DNA of 64,000 nt, from contig NZ_JAGJBY010000001.1 of the NCBI RefSeq assembly GCF_020010905.1, positions 4,422,001-4,486,000 of the forward strand, written 5' to 3'. Positions 9,781 through 18,379 of this stretch are shown here, in pieces (position 1 is the first letter of the stretch; every line of letters begins with the position of its first letter). The notes below the pieces were generated by a model. The model did no database searches. It saw nothing but the letters and a program-made list of their open reading frames with translations, and was not told the DNA's origin. The stretch is from Streptomyces acidiscabies (GTDB lineage Bacteria; Actinomycetota; Actinomycetes; Streptomycetales; Streptomycetaceae). A program made the position numbers and the translations under genes.

Positions 9781-10786
9781 CGGTCGGCGCGACCCGTACG
9801 GCCGACGCTCCCGTCCAGCGCAGGAGCGTCGTCCCCCACGTCACCCCGCCGCCGAACGCGATGATGACGACCAAGTCACCGATGTGCAGCCGCCCTTCGG
9901 ACGCCGCCTTCGCCAGCGCGTAAGGGATGTTCGCCGCGCCGATGTTGCCCACCTCGTGCCCCACGACGACGAGTTGACGATCCGTCACCCCCATGTCGCG
10001 GGCCGCCTGTTGGAGCAGGACCGGGTTCGGCTGGTGGGTGACGACGAGGGCGACGTCGTCCAGGGTGACCCGGCCCTGGCCCAGCGCGTGCGCGAGCATG
10101 CGGGGGAACACGTCGAGGATGAAGTCGCGAACTCCCTTGCCGTTCATGGTGATGTACTGGGATTCCAGGGGCGCGGGAAGCCGGCTGCCGCCCGCCGCGA
10201 TCATCGCGTGGTCCGCGTACCGGCCGTCCGAGCCGAGCGTGAACGCGCCGAAACCCTGGCCCTCGGCGACTGGGCCGAGGAGCGTCGCCGCCGCGCCGTC
10301 CCCGAACAGGGAGGCGGTGGCGCGGTCGGTGGGGTCGACGAACTTGGAGTACGCCTCCACGCCGACGACCGCCGCGTACCTGGCCGAGCTGTCGCAGGTG
10401 AGCCAGTCGCGGGCCACCCGGGCTCCGAACAGCCAGCCCGAACAGGCCGCCGTGACGTCCAGCGCGACCGCGTGCCGGGCGCCGGTGAGGGCCTGCACCC
10501 GGCAGGCCGTCGCGGGGCCCAGCTCGTCCGGCGTGGAGGTCGCGACGACGATCACATCGAGCTGCTCGGCCTCCAGGTCGGCCGCTGCGAGGGCCGACTT
10601 GAGGGCCGCCGCGCCCAGGTCCGACGCGGCCTCGTCCGGGGCGGCGGCGTGCCGGGCGAGCACGCCCGTTCTGCCGGCGATCCACTCCGCCGAGACTCCG
10701 GCCAGCTCGGCGACCTCGGCGTTCGTGCGGCGCCGGGCGGGGAGGTAGGAGCCGGTGCCGATGATGCCTATGGGGGCGTTCATCAT
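9725..10786 (-). CDS. Ketoacyl-ACP synthase III (FabH-like)
   Basis: 353-residue thiolase-fold enzyme that normally condenses an acyl-CoA starter with malonyl-ACP. The full catalytic triad is present: Cys115 in TAACSGW, His251 in VVTHQPN and Asn281 in GNIGAANIP, so it is competent for decarboxylative condensation, unlike DpsC- or CerJ-type relatives with altered triads. The start is ATG 10786 or 10783 (both follow GGAAGG). It is divergent from the AMP-ligase gene across 438 bp and close to an acyltransferase and an acyl-CoA oxidase-like gene. That grouping suggests a specialised starter or short-chain product, not the housekeeping fatty acid synthase (which would sit with fabD, acpP and fabF). 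Confidence 0.9.
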   Translation of the reverse strand: MMNAPIGIIGTGSYLPARRRTNAEVAELAGVSAEWIAGRTGVLARHAAAPDEAASDLGAAALKSALAAADLEAEQLDVIVVATSTPDELGPATACRVQALTGARHAVALDVTAACSGWLFGARVARDWLTCDSSARYAAVVGVEAYSKFVDPTDRATASLFGDGAAATLLGPVAEGQGFGAFTLGSDGRYADHAMIAAGGSRLPAPLESQYITMNGKGVRDFILDVFPRMLAHALGQGRVTLDDVALVVTHQPNPVLLQQAARDMGVTDRQLVVVGHEVGNIGAANIPYALAKAASEGRLHIGDLVVIIAFGGGVTWGTTLLRWTGASAVRVAPTVSRVVLSPPAASAPGGRG

Positions 10787-11224
10787 TCAGCCTTCCGAAG
10801 AGGGGGCTTGCCGAACGGGAGCAGGGCCTCGCGGACAGGCCCCTTGCGAACGGTGCCGGGGAGTCGGTGGGGCGACCCGCCCGGCGCCGCCCCCTCGTTC
10901 TCGCACAGCACCCCGACGGCGGGCGAGGCACACGCGAAGCAGTACGGCTCACTTCACCTGCTCCACGCGCCGAGGGCGCACCGACGGGGGCGCCCGCAGA
11001 GGCCGAGGTCGCAGGGGCGTCCGCGCGCGCCGCAATGCCGACCGTGCGTCCTTTACATGCGGCGAGCAGGTGGTTTGACTTGGGGACGATCTCTTCTTCC
11101 CCCACCTCCTCTTCTTCCCCCACCTCTCTCCTGCCCGTCGGGCGGTCCCAGGCGTTCCCGGCGGACGCGTCACCCGCGTACGACTGCTGCGTCTCACCAT
11201 GCCGACCACGAAAGGCAGTTGACG
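10787..11224. promoter_or_regulatory. 438-bp divergent intergenic region (ketosynthase III / AMP-ligase)
   Basis: No convincing gene is present; in particular I find no acyl carrier protein motif. It must hold both divergent promoters. It contains TTGACT at 11075-11080 (a possible -35 without a clear -10) and a perfect 18-bp tandem duplication (unit CTCTTCTTCCCCCACCTC, 11091-11126), strongly pyrimidine-biased on this strand, 100 bases before the ligase start. Confidence 0.55.
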
Positions 11225-12589
11225 TTGAGCACCCTCATGCTCGTCCCGCCCGAGGACCAGGTGGCCGACTATCTCAGCGACCGGGTCGACACCGACGCCG
11301 GGCAGCCGGTGCGCCGGCGGCGGCTCACGGACGTGCGGGAGGCGTTCGTGGCCGCCGCGCTCCCGCCCGGCAGCCCGGTCCTCATCGCCGTCCCCGACCC
11401 GCACACCCAGCTCACCGCGTTCCTCGCCGCCCACTACGCGGGCCTCGTGCCCGTCCTGCTGCCCCGCGCCTGCCCCGAGCACCGGCGCCGCATCATCGCC
11501 GACGCGCTCGGCGCCGCCGCGCTCGCCACGACCACCCCCGACCTCGTCGTACGCCGCATCGCCACCGCCCACCCCCACGCCTACGAACCCGGCCAGGCGA
11601 TCGTCATGACCTCCGCGACCTCCGGGACGGCCGGCGGCTGTCTGCACCGGGTCGCCGCGCTGTTCGACAACGCGCGCCGGCACGCGGACGCGATCGGGCT
11701 GCGCGGCACCGACACCGTCTGGCTCAACCTGCCGATGCACTACTCCTTCGCACTGGTCGCGCAGGCCCTCGCCGGGATCGCGACCGGTGCGCGGCTCGTG
11801 CTCAGCGGGCCCCCGTTCGCGCCCGGCGCCTACCGCGAGGGCCTGCGCAGGCACGGCGTGACCGTGTCCTCGCTGTCCCCGTCCCTGGTCCGCTCGTTCC
11901 TCGACGACACCTACGAACTCCCTTCCTCCTTACGTGTGTTGACCGTCGGCGGCGACTCCCTGGAGGCCACCCACGTCAAGGAACTCCTGGCCCGGCACCG
12001 GGGCGGCGAGCTGTACCTCACGTACGGCCTCACCGAGGCGGGCCCGCGCGTCTCCACTCTCGCCGCGCACCGCGCACCCCCCGAGCGCTACACCTCCGTC
12101 GGCCTCCCCCTGCCCGGCGTCGAGGTCGCCGTGCGCGGCGAGGGCGTCAGGGGCGAACTCCTGGTCACGACGCCGAGCGCGATGGTCCGACGCGTGGGCC
12201 ACGGGGCCGCCGGGCGGCGGGGGCTGGTCGCGGCCGACACGGTCGCCACGGGGGACGTCTTCCGGGTCGACGAGAGCGGACACCTGTTCTTCTGCGGACG
12301 CATCGCCGACTTCGTCGTCATCAACGGGGACCGCGTATCCCTGCGCTGGGTACGGGAGTTGGTGGGCGCGCTGCCGGGGGTGCTGCACGTGCGGACCGAG
12401 ATCGTGCAGACCGACACCGGCCGTGGGGGGATCGGACGGCAGCGGTACCGGCTGCACGTCACCGCGCGCGAGGCCAGCCAGACGATCCGGGATCAGGTGA
12501 CGCGGCGGCTGAAGGAGGTGCTGCTCAGGGTGGAGTTCCCGTGCGACGTGGTGGTGCGGGAGCCTCGGGCCAACGAGTTCGCGAAGTGA
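11225..12589 (+). CDS. AMP-dependent acyl ligase, atypical and short, with a TTA codon
   Basis: 454-residue ANL-superfamily protein. Recognisable motifs: a P-loop-like stretch MTSATSGTAGGCLH (about 135-148) that lacks the usual Lys; A5-like YGLTEAGPR; and A7/A8-like GDVFRVDESGHLFFCGRIAD followed by VINGDRVS. The C-terminal lid is truncated and the catalytic A10 Lys is not evident. TTG 11225 is chosen because AAAGG lies 9 bases upstream; ATG 11237 is the alternative. A TTA leucine codon at 11930-11932 implies dependence on the bldA tRNA. The last 97 bases overlap the convergent acyl-CoA oxidase-like gene. It probably activates or transfers an acyl group for the adjacent ketosynthase, but activity is uncertain given the motif losses. 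Confidence 0.8.
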   Translation: MSTLMLVPPEDQVADYLSDRVDTDAGQPVRRRRLTDVREAFVAAALPPGSPVLIAVPDPHTQLTAFLAAHYAGLVPVLLPRACPEHRRRIIADALGAAALATTTPDLVVRRIATAHPHAYEPGQAIVMTSATSGTAGGCLHRVAALFDNARRHADAIGLRGTDTVWLNLPMHYSFALVAQALAGIATGARLVLSGPPFAPGAYREGLRRHGVTVSSLSPSLVRSFLDDTYELPSSLRVLTVGGDSLEATHVKELLARHRGGELYLTYGLTEAGPRVSTLAAHRAPPERYTSVGLPLPGVEVAVRGEGVRGELLVTTPSAMVRRVGHGAAGRRGLVAADTVATGDVFRVDESGHLFFCGRIADFVVINGDRVSLRWVRELVGALPGVLHVRTEIVQTDTGRGGIGRQRYRLHVTAREASQTIRDQVTRRLKEVLLRVEFPCDVVVREPRANEFAK

Positions 12590-14148
12590 TCCCAGAGGGC
12601 GGTGGCGTAGTCGGGGGCGCCGAGCGGGGGACCTTCGGTGGGCTGGGTGTCGAACTCGTCGATCAGCGCGGGTAGTTGAGGCATCAGCTCCTCGCAGAGC
12701 CGGTCGATCGCCTTCGGGAGCGCGCGTACGTCGTCCGGGCCGAGAACGCCGGTCGCGACGAGGCGGCCCGCCGTGCGGTCGGCCTGGAGGAGGCCGTACA
12801 GGACGGCGAGGGGGTGACCGGTGAGCGCGCGTGCCAGCAGCGAAGCCGCCGCCGCCTCGCCGAGGTCCTTGAGGCGGGGGAGGTCGCCGGGTGCGGCGTC
12901 GGCCGCGAGCCGGAGTTCCTGCGCGCGGGCCACACTCGGCCACCACCCCGGGTCGGTCAACTCCGTTGGAATCACCGGCTCTTCACGACCCCCGCCGAGC
13001 CCGGCCCGCCCCGTGTCCACGAAGATCAGCGCGTTGTCCCCGCCCGCCACGGTGAACGCCTGCGCGGCCCCGAGATACCCCTCCAACAGGTTGACGTCGA
13101 GGAACCCGGCGAGTCCGCAGTGCCGCCGGCACACCTCGACGACCCGTACGGCCTCCTCCGTCGCCCCGGCCTTCAGCAGCGCGAGCGACGCGTCCACGGC
13201 GACCCACGGCGAGAGCGCGGCCTCCGGCGCGGCGGAGCCCGACGCCTTCCGCCGCCACGCCGTCAGCGCCGCGTCCGCCGCGCACGACAGCGCGTACGCC
13301 CCCGACAACGCCCCCAACAGGGCCCGCTGATGCGTGAGATGGTCCAGCAGCGCCGCCCCCGACGGCGTCGTACGGCGCTCCGCGAACCGGAGTGCGGTGA
13401 CCGCCGCCCGCCGGGACATCGCGGCCATCGCGGAGGGCACCGTCGCCCACAGCGCCTGCCCGACGGACATGGTCCGCCGCAGCCGCGCGCCGGGTGAGCC
13501 CACCGGGTCGGTGAACCGTCCGTCCGGGTCGATCCACGCCCCGTCGGACAGCCAACGCCCGTACGGCACCCGGCAGTTCCGGAACCGGATCAGCCCGTAC
13601 GCCAGCGGCAGCGCGCTCGCCGTCAGCGGCCCCGAGATCTCCACGCCCGGCGCCGCCCGCTCGCCGTCGGTGAGGTCGACGAGGAACGCGAACGTCCCCC
13701 GGTCCACCCCCTCGACGAGGGCCCGCGCGATGACGGCCCCGTACGTCGGTGGCCCGTCGGGCGTGACGCTGGAGAACTTGAGGGCGTCCGCGTCCGGGGT
13801 GTCCAGCACGAACTCCCGTGTCGTGACGTCGAATTCGGCGGTCGTCCGGGCCCCGAGGTGACTGCCGGCGCGGCCCACCTCCGTCACCAGGAACACGCCC
13901 TTGGCCACGCCCCCCTCCAGCGCAGCCCGGTACGGCTTGAGGCAGGCGTCGTCCATGCCGAAGCTGACGACCGCGTTGAGGCAGAGGACGTAGTGGTTGA
14001 CCAACGCCATGTACAGCGCGGGCTGTCGGACCGCCGCCTCGGCCTGGACCTCGGCCAACCGGTCGATGTCGCCCAGGAGTTGCCCGGCATCGCCCAGAAC
14101 CGCCGCGCGCCGCAACAGAGCTGATGCCACGTCATGTTCACCGGCCAT
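12493..14148 (-). CDS. Acyl-CoA dehydrogenase / acyl-CoA oxidase-like flavoprotein
   Basis: 551-residue protein with acyl-CoA dehydrogenase/oxidase architecture. A helical N-domain (HYVLCLNAVVSFG) leads into the beta domain with VFLVTEVGRAGSHLGARTTAEFD, matching the flavin-contacting F-x-x-T-E-x-x-x-G-S motif. A C-terminal helical domain includes FLDVNLLEGYLGAAQAFTVAGGDN, like the oxidase branch. It would desaturate an acyl thioester with FAD. Its ATG lies inside the end of the upstream acyltransferase gene (11-nt overlap), so the two are translationally coupled. Its last 97 bases overlap the convergent ligase; the final 25 residues are Ser/Thr-rich and may be a neutral tail. Confidence 0.85.
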   Translation of the reverse strand: MAGEHDVASALLRRAAVLGDAGQLLGDIDRLAEVQAEAAVRQPALYMALVNHYVLCLNAVVSFGMDDACLKPYRAALEGGVAKGVFLVTEVGRAGSHLGARTTAEFDVTTREFVLDTPDADALKFSSVTPDGPPTYGAVIARALVEGVDRGTFAFLVDLTDGERAAPGVEISGPLTASALPLAYGLIRFRNCRVPYGRWLSDGAWIDPDGRFTDPVGSPGARLRRTMSVGQALWATVPSAMAAMSRRAAVTALRFAERRTTPSGAALLDHLTHQRALLGALSGAYALSCAADAALTAWRRKASGSAAPEAALSPWVAVDASLALLKAGATEEAVRVVEVCRRHCGLAGFLDVNLLEGYLGAAQAFTVAGGDNALIFVDTGRAGLGGGREEPVIPTELTDPGWWPSVARAQELRLAADAAPGDLPRLKDLGEAAAASLLARALTGHPLAVLYGLLQADRTAGRLVATGVLGPDDVRALPKAIDRLCEELMPQLPALIDEFDTQPTEGPPLGAPDYATALWDHFANSLARGSRTTTSHGNSTLSSTSFSRRVT

Positions 14149-15142
14149 GCGGCACCCCCGTGACCCACGCGAACCCGTCCACCGTCGCCACGTCCTCCTC
14201 CGCGAACAACTCCCGCGCGCTGCGGGTGAGCGCGCTCCCCGTACCGGCCTCCAGCAGCATCGCCGGACCGCCGTCCACCGACTGCCGCAGCACCCCCGGC
14301 AGCCGGGCGGGCCGCGTCAGGCCGTACGACAGGACCTCGCGCACGTCGTCGTCCGGGCGGTACGCCCTGCCCAACAGGGACGAGTAGACGGGGAGTTGAG
14401 CCATCTCGACCCGGACGTCCCGGATGGCGTCGACGAACTGCCGGGCGTCGTCCTCCAGTTCGGGATGGTGGCACAGGAACGGCAGCCGGAGCCGGACGGC
14501 CGGCAGGGCGAGGCCGAGGAGGAGTTGCTCGGCGAGGCCGACCGCGTCCGAGGGGCCGGTGAGGATGACGCGGCGGTCGTCGTTGACGCAGGCCAGCGTC
14601 AGACCGGGGAGGTCGAGGGCGGCCAGGAGGCGGTGCGCCTCGGCCTCCAGGTCGCCGTCCGTCACCGGGGGTTCGACCAGGAGCATGCCGCCGGGGTGAC
14701 CGGTCAGGGCGCGGGCCACCAGGCAGGCGACGCGCGTGCCGTCCGCGATGTCCAGGATGCCCGCCGCGACGCAGGCCGCGATGTCGCCGAAGCTCATCCC
14801 GACGACCCGGTCCGGCGCGAGACCCGAACGGCACAGCGCCCTGTGTACGGCGACCGAGCACGCGAACAGCGCGTACTGCGGCGTCCCCACCGGGCCGTCC
14901 GCCAGTTCCCGCGAACTCCTCAACTCCCCGCTCAGCAGCCGGGAGACGACCGGCGCGACCCCGAACTCCCCGGCCACCGGGTCGCCTTCGGCGGCGACCT
15001 CCTCCAGCGCCTCCTCCACGACGTCCTGCGCGTCCAGCGCTCTGAGCAGCGGCGCCAGCGTGAAATCCCCCTGCCCGGCGAAGGCGTGGACCACCATCCG
15101 ATCGCTCACCACGGCGACTCCCAACTCGGCCGACTGTGTCAC
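14138..15142 (-). CDS. Acyltransferase (malonyl-CoA:ACP transacylase-like)
   Basis: 334-residue FabD/AT-fold protein. AFAGQGD opens the domain, the nucleophile is Ser117 in GMSFGD (the usual GHSxGE with His changed to Met) and the catalytic His is in LPFLCHHPE (about 225). The C-terminal part has EAGTGSALTRSA, like family members. The GTG start follows TGAGG by a normal distance. It is coupled to the acyl-CoA oxidase-like gene by overlapping stop and start. With a ketosynthase III nearby, it resembles the starter-unit pairs of some aromatic polyketide clusters (KSIII plus AT, as in R1128 or daunorubicin). Specificity is uncertain because the motif next to Ser is altered. Confidence 0.85.
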   Translation of the reverse strand: MTQSAELGVAVVSDRMVVHAFAGQGDFTLAPLLRALDAQDVVEEALEEVAAEGDPVAGEFGVAPVVSRLLSGELRSSRELADGPVGTPQYALFACSVAVHRALCRSGLAPDRVVGMSFGDIAACVAAGILDIADGTRVACLVARALTGHPGGMLLVEPPVTDGDLEAEAHRLLAALDLPGLTLACVNDDRRVILTGPSDAVGLAEQLLLGLALPAVRLRLPFLCHHPELEDDARQFVDAIRDVRVEMAQLPVYSSLLGRAYRPDDDVREVLSYGLTRPARLPGVLRQSVDGGPAMLLEAGTGSALTRSARELFAEEDVATVDGFAWVTGVPHGR

Positions 15143-15266
15143 TGAGAGACCTCAGCACAGCGCCGCCCGGCGGTGGCAGAGCGCGCGGCGGCACAGGGGA
15201 GCGACGAGGGCGCGCACGCCGGACTTCACGAAGGTCGCAGCGCGTGCGCCCCGCTCACACAGACCC

Positions 15267-15295
15267 GTTCACACCGGCCCTGTTCACACCGGCCC
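15267..15295. repeat. Short tandem duplication GTTCACACCGGCCC x2
   Basis: Two perfect 14-bp copies with a 15-bp period. The second overlaps the stop of the minus-strand ABC ATPase gene. Probably a slippage product with no evident function. Confidence 0.6.
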
Positions 15296-16084
15296 GAGGA
15301 ACCGGATGTGCGGCCGTCCGTCCGGCGCCTCGTCGGTGACCGCCGCGCGCACCCCGTACACGTCCGCCACGAGCGACTCCGTCAGGACCTCGCGAGGGGT
15401 GCCGGTCGCGATGACGCGGCCCTGTTTGAGGACGGCGAGGCGGTCGCAGTACATCGCCGCGAGGTTGAGGTCGTGCAGGGCGACGATTGTCGTGACCTTC
15501 AGCTCCGTGATCAGGGACATCAGGGCCAACTGGTGCTGGATGTCCAGGTGGTTGGTGGGTTCGTCGAGGAGGAGTTCGCGAGGTTCCTGCGCGAGCGCGC
15601 GGGCGATGTGCACCCGCTGGCGCTCGCCTCCCGACAGGGAGTGCCACGGCCGGTCCGCCTTGTCGGTGAGGCCGGTGCGCTCCAGCGCCGTACGGACCGC
15701 GTCCTCGTCGCCCGGCGCGGCCGGGGTCCACGCGCGGCGGTGCGGGATCCGGCCGAGCCGTACGACGTCCACGACCGTCAACGCGACCTGCGTGTCCGCC
15801 TGTTGCTCGACGACGGCGACCCGGCGGGCGACCTGCCGGCGGCCCACCTCGGCGAGGGCGCGGCCGTCCAGGGTGACCGTGCCGGTGTCGGGGGTGAGGA
15901 CGCCCGCGAGGATGCGCAGGAGCGTGGACTTGCCGGAGCCGTTCGGGCCGAGGAGACCGGTGACCCGGCCGGGGCGGGGGGTGAGGGTGACGCCGTCGAG
16001 GATGAGGGTGCCGGAGGCCGTACGGGTCACGCGGTCGGCGCGCAGGCCGTCGTAAGTCGCCTTGTCCGTCGCCGAGTTGCTCAT
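15284..16084 (-). CDS. btuD: ABC transporter ATP-binding protein, cobalamin (BtuD-type)
   Basis: 266-residue cytoplasmic ATPase of the FecE/BtuD subfamily powering uptake through the adjacent permease. Walker A is GPNGSGKST, the signature is LSGGERQR, Walker B is LLLDEPTNHLD and the switch His is in VALHDLNLA. The ATG overlaps the permease stop (ATGA), showing coupling. The cobalamin riboswitch ahead of the operon argues that the cargo is vitamin B12 or a corrinoid, although this subfamily also includes siderophore ATPases that look alike. Confidence 0.9.
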   Translation of the reverse strand: MSNSATDKATYDGLRADRVTRTASGTLILDGVTLTPRPGRVTGLLGPNGSGKSTLLRILAGVLTPDTGTVTLDGRALAEVGRRQVARRVAVVEQQADTQVALTVVDVVRLGRIPHRRAWTPAAPGDEDAVRTALERTGLTDKADRPWHSLSGGERQRVHIARALAQEPRELLLDEPTNHLDIQHQLALMSLITELKVTTIVALHDLNLAAMYCDRLAVLKQGRVIATGTPREVLTESLVADVYGVRAAVTDEAPDGRPHIRFLGPV

Positions 16085-17091
16085 CGCGCGCCCTTCGTCC
16101 GGTACAGCACCGCCACGAACGCCGGGACCCCGATCAGGGACGTCACGACCCCCACCGGGACCTCCTGCGGGGCCAGCACCGTGCGGGCCAGCGTGTCCAC
16201 CCAGACCAGGAACACCGCGCCCGCCAGCGCCGTCGCCGGGAGGAGGCGGGTGTGGCCGGGGCCGGTGAGCGCGCGGGTCGCGTGCGGGAGGACCAGGCCG
16301 ACGAAGCCGATCGCACCCGCCGAGCTGACCAGCGCCGCCGTCAGCAGGGCCGTCGTACAGAGCAGGATCAGGCGGGTACGGGCCACCGAGACGCCCAGCG
16401 ACATCGCCGCGTCCTGGCCGAACGCGAACGCGTCCAGCGTGCGGGCCTGGCCGACGCAGATCAGCAGCGCCGCCGCGAGGATCGCCGTACCGACGGCGAC
16501 GTCCGTCCAGTCCGCGCCGCTCAGCGAGCCCAGCAGCCAGAACAGGATGCCCCGTGTGGTCTCCGCGTCCGCCGCCGTCATCACGATGAACGACGTCAGC
16601 GCCGAGAAGAGCTGCATCGCCGCGACCCCCGCGAGGACCACCCGGTCCGTCGTACCGCCCAGCGTGTGGCTCAGCAGCAGGACCAGGCCGAACGACAGCA
16701 CCGCGCCGATGAACGCGCCGCCCGACACCGAGATCAGGCCGCCGCCCGCGCCGAGGACGACGATGACGACCGCGCCCGTCGACGCGCCCGAGGAGACGCC
16801 GAGGACGAAGGGGTCCGCGAGCGGGTTGCGCAGCAGCGACTGCATCACCGCGCCGCACACCGCGAGCCCGGCGCCGCACACCGCCGCGAGGAGCGTGCGC
16901 GGGAGGCGCAGGTTCCACACGATGCCGTCCCGCAGAGGGCTCAACTCCGTGTGGCCCCAGCCGAGATGGGACGCGACCGACGCCCACACGTCCGCGACCG
17001 CGATGTCCGCCGGGCCGATCGTGATCGCCAGCGCGACCGACGCGGCCAGCAGCGCCAGGCCGCCCGCGCCCAGCAGGAGACCCCGGGTCAC
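16081..17091 (-). CDS. btuC: ABC transporter permease, FecCD/BtuC family
   Basis: 336-residue inner-membrane permease with about 8-10 hydrophobic helices. Family hallmarks are NLRLPRTLLAAVCGAGLAVCG (in two parts), NPLADPFVLGVSSGAS and IGFVGLVLPHATR with a later GAVFLVWVDTLAR. The GTG start overlaps the stop of the binding-protein gene (GTGA), so translation is coupled. It would form a homodimer channel with BtuD and receive substrate from the lipoprotein. Corrinoid specificity is inferred from the riboswitch. Confidence 0.9.
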   Translation of the reverse strand: MTRGLLLGAGGLALLAASVALAITIGPADIAVADVWASVASHLGWGHTELSPLRDGIVWNLRLPRTLLAAVCGAGLAVCGAVMQSLLRNPLADPFVLGVSSGASTGAVVIVVLGAGGGLISVSGGAFIGAVLSFGLVLLLSHTLGGTTDRVVLAGVAAMQLFSALTSFIVMTAADAETTRGILFWLLGSLSGADWTDVAVGTAILAAALLICVGQARTLDAFAFGQDAAMSLGVSVARTRLILLCTTALLTAALVSSAGAIGFVGLVLPHATRALTGPGHTRLLPATALAGAVFLVWVDTLARTVLAPQEVPVGVVTSLIGVPAFVAVLYRTKGAR

Positions 17092-18104
17092 TTGTCGAGG
17101 CCGTACGTCCGCAGCGCCGCCGCGGCCTTCTCGATGCCCTCGACCGTACGGATCGTGGGGTTCATGGCCTGGCCCGACAGCAGGACGTAGCGCTTCTCCT
17201 TCACCGCCGTCATGTTCTTCGTCGCCGGGTTCGACTCCAGGAACTCGATCTTCTTCGCGGCCGTCTCCGCCGTCTGCTGCTTGCGGGTGAGGTCGCCGAT
17301 CACCAGGACCGCCGGGTCGCGGTCCGCCACCGTCTCCCAACTCACCTGCGGCCATTCGTCCTTGGTGTCGTCGAAGACGTTCTTCGCGCCCAGCGCGCGG
17401 GTGATGACGCCGGGGGCTCCGCAGCAGCCCGCGAGGTAGGGGGACTGGGAGTTCGCGAACCAGTAGAGCAGGGTGACGTCTTGGGCCTTCAGGCCCGAAG
17501 TCGCCGTCCGTACACGTGCCTTGAGGTCCGCGACCAGCTTCTCGCCGCGCTCCTCGACGCCGAAGATCCTTGCCAGGTCCAGGACTTCGCCGTAGACCGT
17601 GTCGATCGACAGCGGCTGCGTGCGGGCGCCGTCGCCGTCCCTGTCGTTGTCCTTGCCGACGCAGTCCGAGGGGGACAGGTACGTCGGTACGCCCAGCTTC
17701 TCGAACTGGTCCCTCGGGGCCACGCCACCCTTGCCGAGCGTCGACGCGAACGAGGCCGCCACGAAGTCCGGTTCCGCGTCGAGGACCGTCTCCAGTGCAG
17801 GGGCGTTGTCCGCGAGGCGCTCGACCTTCGCGTTCTCCTTCTCCAGGCCCTTGGACACCGGGTCCGTCCAGGTCGCCGTGCCGGCCATGCGGTCCGCGAG
17901 GCCGAGGGAGAGCATGATCTCCGTGGTGCCCTGGTTGAGGGAGACCGCGCGCTTCGGCGGGCTGTCGACGGTGACCTTCCGGCCGCAGTTGGTGAGGGTG
18001 ACGGCGTCGGCTGTCGAGGCTTTCTCGTCGGAGGGGGAGGTTCCGCACCCGGCGATGAGAACAGTGGACACGAGAGCCAGTACGGCGGGACGTGCGAGTC
18101 GCAC
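17088..18104 (-). CDS. btuF: Substrate-binding lipoprotein of the cobalamin ABC importer
   Basis: 338-residue periplasmic-binding-protein-type lipoprotein. The chosen GTG at 18104 is preceded by GAAGGAAG and is followed directly by a lipoprotein signal (VRLARPAVLALVSTVLIAGC) whose lipobox LIAGC gives the acylated Cys at about residue 20. The fold is class III: RAVSLNQGTTEIMLSLGLADR opens lobe 1, a long central helix follows, and lobe 2 holds DPAVLVIGDLT. It is first in a three-gene operon behind a cobalamin riboswitch, so vitamin B12 or another corrinoid is the likely ligand. A longer frame upstream runs through the riboswitch and is not coding. Confidence 0.88.
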   Translation of the reverse strand: MRLARPAVLALVSTVLIAGCGTSPSDEKASTADAVTLTNCGRKVTVDSPPKRAVSLNQGTTEIMLSLGLADRMAGTATWTDPVSKGLEKENAKVERLADNAPALETVLDAEPDFVAASFASTLGKGGVAPRDQFEKLGVPTYLSPSDCVGKDNDRDGDGARTQPLSIDTVYGEVLDLARIFGVEERGEKLVADLKARVRTATSGLKAQDVTLLYWFANSQSPYLAGCCGAPGVITRALGAKNVFDDTKDEWPQVSWETVADRDPAVLVIGDLTRKQQTAETAAKKIEFLESNPATKNMTAVKEKRYVLLSGQAMNPTIRTVEGIEKAAAALRTYGLDK

Positions 18105-18179
18105 AGAGCTTCCTTCGGCGTCGAGGGCTCGTACGCGAAGCCCGGTCGTACGGTCGCACCCCCGACCGCGTCTCCGGCC

Positions 18180-18345
18180 GGAGGCCGCCAGCAGGTCTTC
18201 GGACTCGGGATCGTCCAGCCGGGACGCCTTCCCGGACGAACCGTCCAGTGGCCTTGCTGCCCCGCCCGTCACCCTCACCGCTGCGCGTCAGCTCCGGAGT
18301 TCCACCGGATTCCCTGACCTTGTGCGTTCACGTGGACGCACGTGG
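18180..18345 (-). promoter_or_regulatory. Cobalamin riboswitch
   Basis: Read on the minus strand, the classic B12-box order is present. GGGAATCCGGTGGAACTCC is followed by GGAGCTGACGCGCAGCGGTGA, then GGCAGCAAGGCCACTGG (with the GCCACTG core) and GGGAAGGC, and AGTCCGAAGACCTGC closes it. It lies between the GNAT gene and the BtuF-type lipoprotein start. Adenosylcobalamin binding would be expected to switch off the transporter operon. Confidence 0.93.
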
Positions 18346-18379
18346 GTTCGACTGGCCTTGGGAAGTTATCACGCTGGGC

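Noticed and set aside
15284..18104. Siderophore uptake operon
   Set aside because: Protein families fit, but the cobalamin riboswitch upstream makes corrinoid uptake the better call.
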